64,000 nucleotides of DNA from Jackrogersella multiformis. Its lineage: Eukaryota; Ascomycota; Sordariomycetes; Xylariales; Hypoxylaceae. Under the pieces are notes generated by a model. The model worked only from the letters and a program-made list of their open reading frames with translations, had not been told where the DNA came from and did not search any database. The stretch lies in contig CADCXD010000009.1 in the NCBI GenBank assembly GCA_902806575.1, positions 2,790,001 through 2,854,000 on the forward strand, written 5' to 3'. The translations under genes were made by a program, and so were the position numbers. Numbering within the stretch: the stretch's first letter is position 1; each line of letters begins with the position of its first letter. Below are positions 48,052 through 59,359 of this stretch, one piece after another.

Positions 48052-51000
48052 ATGGCTCCCACATCTCATGGAAGAGCTGGACCCAATGGTCGTGAGAACT
48101 TCGCAAATAGTTCGTTAAACAACAACAATAATGGCCCACCGCCGTCGACTTTGGCGGCGCAACTGGTGGAAAATATCTCCGCCTCGACGCGCTCTTCTAG
48201 ACCGGATGAGACAGCCGAGCTGAAGAGGTTCTTCCGCATCATTGAAGAGGTCAAAAACCAGCCAGATATATTGAAAACTCCGAGGGAACGGATGGAACAT
48301 AACCATATGTTGATCTATGTTTATACTCGAGTCGTTCTGGAAGCCCTCAGGTGGGATGACCCCTTTGCCGATAGGGTCCAGCTCCGCGCAGATGCTTTAA
48401 GGGCTGTGAACTTTCTGAAGATTACTATAAGAGAGACCCCAGAAGTTCTTTCTGCCCAATCCGAGACAGGTTCATTCCTATTCAGAGGAAATGAGCCCCT
48501 TTGGCTGTGGATCTTCCCGAAGGTCCTGAAGATGCTTGGTAGTGGCCATTGTGCTGATCTAAAAGACGAGATCGACCTGTTCTTTCGTGAAACCTTCTTG
48601 ACTGCATCCCGTACAGGGGCTTTGTGGCCCCTTTTGCCACAGTTCCTTGCATATATCAAATCGAGCTTTAACGGTACGCATGTGATTGCTCATTCAGCAC
48701 GGGGAAATATCTTAGCTAACGGACCGTGAAGCTATAACCAGCTACTTTAATGAAATCAAGGCCCCTTCGAATAATCGAGATGTTCCTGTCCACTTACAGC
48801 TACCCCCAGACTCGTTTCTCACGTCGATAGCTAGTGACGACTTGAAGTCACTTCAACAGCAGTGTACATACAATATCGCATCAGCATCACATGCTCTGCA
48901 GCACGCATCCGGTCTCTTATCAATCATGTCAATACCTTGGCTGCACAACTGCCCAGAATTTGACATAATATCCTCTTTCCAGGAGCACATCCCATGGCTT
49001 TTTGATGCTTACCTTCATCTCCACGAAATCCAAGTTCGATGGCAGTACATGCTTCCTAGTGTACTGTCCTTATTCTTGCAGAACAGCTTGCAGTTTATGA
49101 GGGGTTTTGAAGCTACAAGCAGCATTAATGCCTGCGCCAAGCAGAAAGTGTCAACCCTCTTGGTCCTTCTCTGCATGGAGATGTCAAGCCAATCTTTGGG
49201 AAGACTCATAGCTGATGGACAGGAAAATTCGGATTATCAATTACTCTGTGCATCGCTTGCTAAAGTGGCTAAGGCTTGCATGCACTCTAAACCGATATCG
49301 CGGCTCGTCACCTCTCAGTTAATCCCAGCGCTAGAGAAGTCGATGATAGGTAATGAGGCCGCTATCGCCGACACCGATCTTTGGGTAAGTATTGCGCTTC
49401 AGATAGAGAGGGACTACTAACGCGGAAGCAGAGATGCCTAGAACTTCTTCGAAAGGTTGTCGCTGACCCTGTACCTACATCATTAGGTGTTGCGGTACAG
49501 GTCGCTAAATTTTTTGACGAAGGCCTCCGCCTGCACGTTCAGGAGTTGAACATGGAGTCTGGAGATGCTGGGGATGCCGAGCGACAATCGAAACGTAGAA
49601 AGGTCTTGCCTGAATCGACATCGCTACCTACAGTGACCACTCGGCTTTGCTCTTTATTAGGGCTAGAACCTGGTGTAACTATTGGCGACTTAAAGGCTGT
49701 CCAACTAGAGTATGTTCATCAAGTGCTTATGCTATCTGTTATATAGGAGTTACTTACAGAGACAGAACCCAATTCCAACAGCTATCTGAGCCCGAGTTAT
49801 GTCGAATTATCGACCTTCTTGGCTATGTCTGCTGCGCCGCAGATGATACTCTTTTAGTCCATGGTAAGAGGGACGATGAGTTTAAGCGGGTCGACTGTCG
49901 ATATTGCCATGCTCCTCAGGCCTCACGTTCAGCTCCGCCCTCCCGTGACCTTACCGTACACCGAGCAATCCAAGGGATATTTGCTTCGCTAGTCCAATTT
50001 TCTAGCTTCCTCGAATCACAGAAACCACGTGTAACTGCGATGGCTGCCGTGAGGCGCATCGCGAAGCACTGTACTGATTCCGACTTTCTGGACATAGAGG
50101 TCTCTGTAACTGCGCAGTGGTGCTTAAAATCACTCCAGAGTTCTGTTAGAGAGCTTCGCATTGCTGCCGGGTCAGTAAATTCCAAGAGCATATTTGTAAT
50201 TTGCGTCTAACGAAGCTATAGGCGAACTATAGCTGTATTCTTGTCCGAACCGAGTCAACTAGATGTCACTTCCGAAGTTATGCGAAAGAATCGTGGAAAC
50301 GTTCTCAGCATACTTCGCTCGCTCTCAGAGCAAGGCTCGCCTCATCTTACTGAGACCTGTATCCTAGCTTGGTCTCAAGTCGGAAGGTAAGAATGGAGAC
50401 CCAATGTTACCAGCAAGTAAAAGCTAAACGTTTATGTTAGTGTAATATTCGACGACCAGCTGAATCTCGTACTCGTTAAGCTTGTTGAGTATCTGGGGTC
50501 TGAGAGTATAATTACATCCGCCGCCGCGTTTGCCGAGGTATGCATATCAGGTTCTAATTTCTATATTTTGTGGCACATTGCTTACTCCGAGTAGATAGTG
50601 AAACTTGCTCGCTCCCGAGGTATGACTACACGGCAGTTCTTTGAGCCGTTCTGGAGGTACCTAGCCTTCTCTGCAACTAAGGACCTTATATCTCGGCCAA
50701 AGTTGACGCGGCTATTGGCGGAATTGTTAGATATGAGTATTGCAGAGCTGCTGCTTTATGTCCAAAAATATGCCTTGCCTTGGCTGGTACTCACCAAGAA
50801 GCGGGATGTCATTCAGAAAATCGCCGAAGCTCGAAATGAAAAGGAAATATGGCAGCCCTGTCTCGACGAGGCTAATCTGGGCCCAATACTGGCTCTCTTA
50901 TTAACCCAGGAGACCTCTGATATCCAACAGTATTGTATGGACTTGCTAAAACACATCTCTCCTCATCTTGATAAGTCGAACGGTCTTCTCGAGCTACTCC

Positions 51001-54000
51001 GAATTGAGCCAATCGGAATTACCTTGGAACTTCTGAAAGCAGCAGGCGATGCTGAAGATGATCGCAAGCCTCATGTAAGAATATGATGCCCTCACCCCCC
51101 TTTACTACAAGCGATACTAATTCTTGAATGTAGATTCGCAGCGTGTTGAACAAAGTAGCTAGCATGATGTTAGTAGGGAGCGGGGAAATGAAACAGAAGA
51201 AAGTCCATGCATCAGGCCCTTTTCTTCAACGTTATGCTCTAGCTCTCATGGCTGGGCTTACACAGGTCATCAACGACGTGTCTAACCGAACCCCGACACA
51301 AGAGAGGAAGCGCTACATAAAGGCAATGGAAGAAATGATCCGGACAGGAAAACATTATATCCGCATTGCTCGTCCGCAGGTAAGATCAACTCTCGTGCTA
51401 CGCCTAATATATGCTGAACCCGAACTAGATTTCCGCCTGTCTCCAAGCAGCAATGCTTTATGACGAACTTCGGTCTGTAGCATTTTCCTGCTGGGCTGCA
51501 ATGCTACTTCACCTAGAGGATGTCGAGGCTCTTATCGAAGCAACATTTTTCCTTATTAGCCATTACTGGGCCTCATTCGACGAAGCAACACAGCAGCAGT
51601 CCCGAGAATTGATCGAATCTCTGTTGACGAAAGAGATTGCTGTCTTAGAAGCGACTATAAGCAAACTACCATCGTTTAGCCACATCAACAGCTTATCCGA
51701 TATCGAAGTCCAACTCAGCAAGCTTCGTCAACCTGTTGATAGCAGGACGGCCTTCTTTTTGCTAGCAGACAGAATTGGCCACGAGAACGACGGGGTCGTC
51801 TTGCTAGCTTTGAGGGAACTCGCATCCTACCTGCAGAGACAGCAAGGGTATTTACAGGCGTCTGCCGTGAGCGAACAGCCTGACTCGGTTGTACCTACTC
51901 TTGCTCGCTCGCTCCTCGATTGCTCGTCAAGATACAATGGTATCCATGGCGAAATTAGCGATCTCTGTACTCAATGCCTAGGCTTAATGGGTTGTCTGGA
52001 TCCGAATCGCGTGGAAACCGTTCGTGCTGAGAGGCAGATCGTTGTCAAAAGCAACTTCGAGCATTCTGGAGAGACAACAGACTTTGTCATCTATTTACTA
52101 GAGGAGGTGCTAGTCAAGTCGTTCCTTTCTGCGACCGATACAAAGCTTCAGGGCTTCCTCTCCTATGCCATGCAAGAGCTTCTTGAAAGATCTGACATCA
52201 AGGTTGCAGTGGAAATAGAAGGGACTAGAGATGCTGCGCCTATTTATCGCAAGTGGCTGTCGATGTCTGTGACTGCCCGAGAGGTTTTAATACCTTTCCT
52301 GACTTCGAGATACGTCGTCCAACCGATGGCACCGCAGCAGACAGAATATCCAATCTTCCGGCCCGGCAAGACGAGGTATGCCAACTGGATGCGGAGTTTT
52401 ACGCTCGACCTCATGCGCAGGCCACAAGCTCCATTCGCCGAACTCATCTTCGAGCCCTTGTGCCGAGTAATTCGGATCAAGGATCTGTCGACAGCGGAAT
52501 TCCTATTTCCTTACGTAATTCTTCACATTGTTGTTGGCGAAGATACGACAGCAGAGGAGCGCTCCAATGTGCTGAATGAACTACTCAACGTGCTTCGACA
52601 CGAAGTTCCAGTGGATGCAAGTTACGAAGAGAGGGAAAATCAAAAACTATATTGCGAGGTAAAGTATTTATCGTACTATCTTCATGGGTCTTGTACTAAC
52701 TATAATAGGCTGTATTCCGCTTCATTGACTACGCTATGCGGTGGCTGCAGCTAAAGAGGACTCACACCAACCTTGGTCCCAGGGATATCGCCGCGATGGA
52801 GAGGGTGCAAGGAATCCTTGACTCCATCCCCGCCGAGCTGATATCACAGCGTGCGGTAGATTGTAAGGCTTATGCTCGGGCCTTATTTCACCTGGAACAG
52901 CACATTCGCCAAGTGGATGAAGAGAAGAAAGGTGCTGGTGAGAGAGATCGATTGCTTCAAAGGCTTCAAGACATATATACTCAAATCGATGAACCGGACG
53001 GGCTCGAAGGAATATCTGCGCACCTGCATGTGCTTGATGTCAACCAACAAGTTCTGAGCCATCGAAAGGCTGGACGATGGGCGGCAGCACAGACCTGGTA
53101 TGAAATTAAGCTAGCCGAGGACCCTGATAACGTCGAAGTTCAGATTGATCTCCTGACCTGCCTGAAGGAATCAGGGCAACACGGCAAGTTTCTTCCTACG
53201 AACGCAGTGAGAGTGCCAACTAACAGTTATCACAGATGTCCTTCTGAATTATGTTGAGGGTATCGAGAAGCACACTGCTATCACGACAATCAACCGTATA
53301 GTGCCGTATGCCGTGGAAGCATCTTGGGCGACGGGAAGATGGCGAACGATGGAGAAATTCATTACGAAGTATCAAGGAGATCGCACGGAAAACTTCAACG
53401 TATCAATCGCCCAAGCTCTTCTTTACTTGCGAAAAGGCTGGACCAAAGCCTTCGTCGACGAAATGAGAACGCTAAGAGACAGGGTCAATGCTTCGATGAA
53501 TTTCTCCGTCACATCGTCGTTACAGGCGTGCCATGAGCCAATGTTGAAATGCCACGTGCTAACCGATCTAGAACTGATTGCTGGCATTAACAACGACGGT
53601 AATCAACACCCTCAAGAGGTACTAAAGACTCTTAATAGACGTCTTGAAGTTCTCGGGTCCTATGTCAATGACAGGCAGTATGTGTTGAGCATTCGGCGTG
53701 CGGCTATGGAGTTGATGCGGTAGGTCTCTGCGAGTCTCACATAGTGCCGTATAAAGCTAATCAAACTAGGCCACGATTTGGTGATCTGGATATATCTGCT
53801 CTCTGGCTGTCAAGTGCGCGACTCGCAAGAAAGGCCAATTCCATGCATCAGTCTTTCAATGCAGTACTGCATGCCTCTCAGCTTGGGGACGACTCCGCAA
53901 CCATCGAGAACGCCCGGCTATTATGGAAGGACGGATATAATAGAAAGGCAATACAGACCCTCAAAAGTGCCATCGAGAGCAGAGCTTTCACCCGCCGAAG

Positions 54001-55999
54001 TTTTACTGAACACGAATCCTCCGAGAAGAATCTCGAATCGCAGCAGAACATGTTGACTGCACGTGCTCAGTTGCTTCTCGCAAAATGGCTCGACAGTGCA
54101 GGCCAGACGCATGCTACCGCGCTGCGCGAGCATTACCGGAACGTCCCTAAAAACTATGGCACGTGGGAAAAGGGTCACTATTATCTCGGCCGACATTATA
54201 AGAAGGTGCTTGAATCTGAAAGAGCGCTAAAGCCGGATGATCAGAGCGACGAATACCTGACGGGAGAGACGGCCAAGCTCGTCATTGAGAATTATATCAG
54301 ATCATTGAACTATGGGACCAAGTATCTCTATCAGACCCTTCCCCGAATTCTTACCCTGTGGCTTGAGCTAGGTGCCCAGGTCGACAAAGCGCCGGAAGGC
54401 AAGATCTCGCTTTCTAAAGAACTTCATCATCGGCGGAAAACACAGCTCGACTCGCTTCATAAGTACCTCAACAAATGCATCCTACGATTGCCTGCATACA
54501 TCTTCTATACAGCCCTACCTCAACTTGTGGCTCGTATCGCCCATCCCAATGTAGAAGTCTTCATGCTTCTTGAGGAGATCATATTGAGAGTCGTCGAAGC
54601 CCACCCAAGACAGGCTTTATGGAGCTTGTTTGCTATTACGACCTCCCGACAAATCAATTCTGAGCGGAGGCAGCGTGGCCAACAGATGATGCAGAAGATC
54701 AGGGGTAGGAGTAAGAAGGTGGATAACGGCTCACTAGATCTGAAGACTCTGCTGCGTATGGGCGAGAAGTTGGCAGAGCAGCTCCTCATGGCATGCAATA
54801 ATGGGGATTTCCAGAGCAATAGGACGACGGTTGCAAGCATCACCCGGGATCTAAATTTCAACCACAAATGCACGCCATGCCCCCTCGTTGTTCCTATAGA
54901 GTCTTGCCTCACGGCTACACTTCCTACTCTCACGGATAACGTAAAAAAGCACAAAGCGTTTTCGCGAGACGTCATTCTCGTCCAGTCGTTCCTAGATGAA
55001 GTTCTAGTGCTGGGCTCTCTAGCTAAGCCTCGGAAACTCACAGCTCGCGGGTCGAACGGGGTGAACTACGGTCTCCTGATCAAACCAAAAGACGATCTCC
55101 GGACGGATCAGCGGCTCATGGAGTTCAACAGCATGATTAATCGATCATTGAAGCGAGATGCCGAGTCTAGTAGGAGACAACTTTACATTAAAACTTATGC
55201 GGTCACACCGCTGAACGAGGAGTGCGGTATCATCGAGTGGGTTGACGGGCTCAAGACACTTCGTGATATTCTCCTTGCCATATATCGATCTCGCGGGATT
55301 GTGCCTAATTATCAACATCTAGCGCAGATGATGAAGGATGCCGCTACGGGAGACAAGAATACTGCAATCTTTTCAGAAAAGGTGGTAGGAATGTTTCCAC
55401 CGGTGCTGCCTAACTGGTTCATTGCGCAGTTCCCGAATCCTTCGGCTTGGTTCTCAGCCAGGCTCAGGTATACGAGATCGTGCGCTGTCATGTCGATGGT
55501 GGGCACTATCCTAGGGCTTGGCGATCGTCACGGCGAGAACGTACTTCTCGAAGAAGGAAACGGCGGCGTTTTCCACGTAGATTTCAACTGCCTCTTCGAT
55601 AAGGGGCTCACGTTCGCACAGCCGGAGAAAGTGCCGTTCCGCTTGACTCACAACATGGTGGCGGCAATGGGAATCTACGGATACGAGGGCCCCTTCAGGC
55701 AGTGCTCGGAACTGACATTAAGCATCCTGAGACAGCAAGAAGAGACGTTGATGACTATTCTAGAGGCGTTCATCTACGACCCGACGCTGGATCTGCAACG
55801 AGATAAGCGCAGGAAGAACGAAGTGGTCAAACTCAACCCGCAGAGCGTCGTAGACAGCATCAAGAGGAAGGTCAGGGGTTTGCTACCCGACGAGAGCATC
55901 CCACTAGGAGTGGAAGGGCAAGTGGAAGAACTGATCAAGCAGGCGGTTAAACCAAAGAATCTGTCAGCTATGTATATTGGGTGGTGCCCTTTCCTTTAG
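48052..55999 (+). CDS. uvsB: ATR/Mec1-type checkpoint kinase (UVSB/MUS-9 orthologue)
   Basis: Twelve exons (48052-48673, 48732-49384, 49432-49709, 49760-50170, 50222-50386, 50441-50537, 50595-51074, 51134-51379, 51429-52658, 52709-53183, 53236-53719, 53770-55999) join in consistent phase to give about 2456 aa, the usual ATR size. The long N-terminal part is helical HEAT-repeat-like. The FAT region lies in the middle to C-terminal third. The PI3K-like kinase domain has the catalytic loop GLGDRHGEN (about residue 2297) and the activation segment VDFNCLFDKG followed by PFRLTHNMV, characteristic of ATR rather than ATM or TOR. The FATC end is MYIGWCPFL. The kinase senses RPA-coated single-stranded DNA with its Ddc2/ATRIP partner and starts the replication/DNA-damage checkpoint. 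Intron 10 has a GC donor (GCAAGT at 53184), required to continue as SGQHDVLLNYVEGIEKH. Confidence 0.94.
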
Positions 56000-57041
56000 G
56001 GGGAACTAGACTAGTTTTGGAGGATCCTATCACGTCGTTCATATAGCTACTTCCTTACTTGTGAATCAGAGTAGATAGGTTCATTGATTATCCCCTAATA
56101 GCTTGCTGTCTTGGTATTTACCTACTTACTAGGTAGGGGCTGTAAGCATCTGGAGTACGGACCTGACAATAAATAGGTGGGCGCAATCGTGTCCATTGAC
56201 GACTGTTCATCCGAAGGTCGGATATATAATTAAAATTAGTAAGTAATTGAAAGTCATATAAAGATAAAGATAATGAATAAAATATTGATAAGCATCAAAA
56301 TCGAATAATTTTTCAGGTAGGTGATCGTCTCTTACAGATCGTTGGTACTGCACATTCCAATATTCATGGATGGATTCCAATTAGCGCTTACCTACCGGTA
56401 CGATACGGCAGGTACATTAGCTGATTAGGTACCCATAACAGGCAGCAAGGCAGCTAGAAAGCCTACACCGTGCACTATAATTATCGCCTACGGTAGGCTC
56501 CCGGAGCACTAAAGCAACTGTAGGGTTACCTAAAGGTACTGCTACCAGCCCTCCAGCTGTTACGAGGTTGTTGTAATTGTTGGGTAAGGTTCCAAGGTTG
56601 GTTTCGACGCGCTGCAGCTACCAGCCTGGAGCTACCACGCGTTTCAAAACCCCCCCGAGTCGTTCTCCAATTCTTTCAACTTGAACTTTCGTTGCCTACA
56701 ATTTCTCCTCGTCACCGTCACCGTCACCTAAAAACAATCCATCGCACTCTTTCTTCCTTTTATTCGAATTAGATGCTTTGCCTCTGATTTCTCTTCAGAT
56801 TTCTCGGTAGATTTTTCTATCGAGTTAAATTTAGGCATCTTTCTACAATTTATCGAGGAAATCGATCCAGCCACCTCAAATTCATTGTATTCATCCTGCC
56901 TGTGCCAGTGCACTGCACAAAAAAAGGTTCACCATCTCATCACACACGAATCTTTCTCCCTTTCCACCTTTGATCCCATATTCACCTCCGACATCGTAAA
57001 ACCCTTCATAAACCTGTTTAACACATAATCTCTAAGTAGCC
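56000..57041. promoter_or_regulatory. Upstream region of the PARP-type zinc-finger gene
   Basis: This 1.04 kb follows the ATR 3' end. It has a TTCCAAGGTT decamer at 56590-56599, three tandem GTCACC units near 56711-56728 and a pyrimidine-rich leader before 57042. A 61-codon minus-strand frame here is not convincing. Confidence 0.45.
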
Positions 57042-58468
57042 ATGTCTTATCGAATCGGTAGGTCTAAAGTCTTTATTTTCTTCCCCAGTCTTCTCAAACA
57101 TGACCTGTCACATCTTACGATGCAACTATCACCGCCGTCGCCGCCACACCAGAGACTCTACCTAACTTCCTGGATTGCATGGCTAACTTAATTTGTAGAG
57201 CTCTCCAGTACTGGCCGTGCTGGTTGCCAAGATACAGTATGCAAGAACACTCAAGTAAAAATTGAGAAAGGTGAACTCCGCCTCGGAACATGGGTCACTA
57301 TGAATGAACATGGATCTTGGAAATGGAGACATTGGTACGATTTCACTCGACGAATCATCACAAGCTACCTACTTAGGTAACTAACCAAACCACAGGGGCT
57401 GTGTATCCGGCCAGACCGTCGGAAATATACAAGAGGGCATCAGCAACGGCGATGGTGCTTACCAGTGGGAAATGATCGATGGCTTCGACGAGTTGAAGTA
57501 GGTCCTACCGAACCATGGAGTGCTTCCTTTTTCCTTTTTCACTAACATCTTACCCATAGCGACCACCCTGAAATTCAAGACAAGATCCAACGCGTCATCA
57601 CCCAAGGCCACATCGATCCTGAGGATTTCAAAGGAGTAAGTTACTATCGCATAATACATCAAGCTCTAGCTAATATCATATAGGACCCCGAGTTCAACAA
57701 GCCTGGCCAGAAGGCTATCCGTGGACGTGCTAAGAAGGCGAAGTCGAAGAAGGACGAAGATGAGGTTTGTACAAATTTGTTGTTTTGTTGTTTTGGCTCT
57801 ACTATGCTCACATCTCCCAACAGGCCGACGAAGACGAGGGCGAGAATTCTAAGGCCCCTAAGAAAGCTACCAAGCGTGGCCGCAAGAAGGCTGAAGAGGA
57901 TGACGATGAAGAAGAGCCCGTCAAGAAGAAGTCCAAAGGCGGTCGCAAGGCGAAGAAGGCTGTTGATGAGGACGAGGACGATGAGGAGCCAGAGGAGGCT
58001 ACCCCTACTAAAGCACCTACCAAAGCCTCTGCCAAGTCTACAAAATCATCTGCTAAGGCTCCTGCTAAAGCTGCCACCAAAAAGACTGAAGGCAAGAAGG
58101 CTACCAAGGCCACCAAGGCTCCTCTTGAGGATCCTCTTCTCTCTGATACCAACGACGACCCTGAAGATGAAGAGCCCGAGCCTGCTCCAAAGTCCAAGGC
58201 CAAAGCCAAGCCGAAGCCCAAGGCTAAGGCGGGCCGTAAAGCCAAGGCTGCCGAAGTTGAGGAGGATGAGGTAGATGAGGAACCTGCTCCGAAAGCAGCG
58301 CCCAAGGCAAAAGGTGGCCGTAAGGCCAAGGCCAAGGTCCCTGAGATTGAGGAGGACGAAGCTGAAAAGGGGGCTGAGGTGGAGGAGGAGGAGGCCGCCG
58401 CAACCGCTGCCGCTGCCGCCGCTGCCCCCAAGCGTGGACGTACCCGTGGTCGCCCCAAGAAGGCGTGA
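57042..58468 (+). CDS. PARP-type zinc-finger protein with Lys/Asp/Glu-rich AT-hook tail
   Basis: Six exons (57042-57057, 57199-57334, 57396-57497, 57560-57635, 57684-57764, 57824-58468) give 351 aa. Residues 1 to about 95 form one PARP-type zinc finger: SSTGRAGCQDTVCKN (Cys pair), GELRLGTWV, then W-K-W-RHWGC (His/Cys pair) and a following GFDEL...HPEIQDKIQRVI segment. The remainder is a repetitive tail of alternating Lys-rich (KKATKRGRKKAEE) and acidic blocks, with Ala/Pro/Lys repeats and an AT-hook-like RGRPKK at the C terminus. No ADP-ribosyltransferase domain is present. The finger family binds DNA breaks, so a nuclear, chromatin- or repair-linked role is inferred. The first coding exon is only 16 nt (MSYRI), and its splice is supported by phase and the family N terminus. 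Confidence 0.88.
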
Positions 58469-59359
58469 ATTACCAACCTCTGACAGATGCCGATGAACGG
58501 GCTAAACGGAAAGAATGGCGAGTAAACGTTTGAGCTTCTGTTCGGATCGACAAATTTAGTTGTTGTCTCCGGAAGCTCATACTCGTCGTCTATTATCACA
58601 TCGCCAACCGCAATAATCCTACGAAGAGACATTTATCAACGACATCAAGTGCTTTCCTATTCGCAACTGACAGGTCCCTATTGTCAGACAAAAACATCGA
58701 GATGCGAGCTTTTTCTTTACTTTTTCCATGGGGCCTCCGTAATAGCAGGAGGAGGAACGCGCAGATGGGAGTTTTGCTACGAGAGATACCAATTGATGCT
58801 TTCGATAATTGCTGTTGCGTCAAGGTCAGGCTCTAAAATGTACCTACTTGCACTGCGTGAGGTAAAAAATACCTAAGAGCATGACATGGAAGATTATCAT
58901 CCGTATTCCGAAATTTAATGTTATGTGAATTTACATTTGCACCCGTCGATGTCGATGTGATATGTATAAATCAATATCAATGAGTCTACTACTCTACCTG
59001 TATTCTTGTATTCCAGTATGGTGTATTATGTAATTGTCAAGTTAAGGAGAAGATCTGCTTGATATATACATATCCCTGTATACCTGCATATGTACGGGTG
59101 TACCTACCTACCTAGGTAGGTACCTAGGTAGGTAAGCATTGTATCATAGTGGATCCTTAATCCTTATCAATTATCAATTATCAACGTCGTTAGCTGACAA
59201 CCTAAAGCTGGCACTTGACAACTCAATACTTGACAATTCAATACTTTGACTATTAAAGACTACACCATTGCACACGATGCTCGAGATCATTTAACAAGAC
59301 ATTTTCCGGACCAAATTAGCATCTAATCGCGCTGGGATATCTCAGCGCATTTATTAAAG
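58469..59359. other. Intergenic region between zinc-finger gene and EMC1
   Basis: Both flanking genes read to the right. A dense TACCTACCTACCTAGGTAGG tract with an exact 18-nt palindrome lies at 59101-59134. Short direct repeats AATTATCAATTATC and GACAACTCAATACTTGACAATTC occur just before EMC1 (59166-59246). There is no gene. Confidence 0.5.
59105..59122. repeat. 18-nt palindrome TACCTACCTAGGTAGGTA, copy 2
   Basis: It is identical to the copies at 46520 and 62834 and is followed at once by a second CCTAGGTAGGTA half. It lies about 240 bases upstream of the EMC1 start. Confidence 0.85.

Noticed and set aside
57808..58632. 274-codon minus-strand frame opposite the zinc-finger tail
   Set aside because: It is a shadow of the Lys/Ala/Glu repeat tail, producing Ser/Ala/Leu repeats in the reverse frame.
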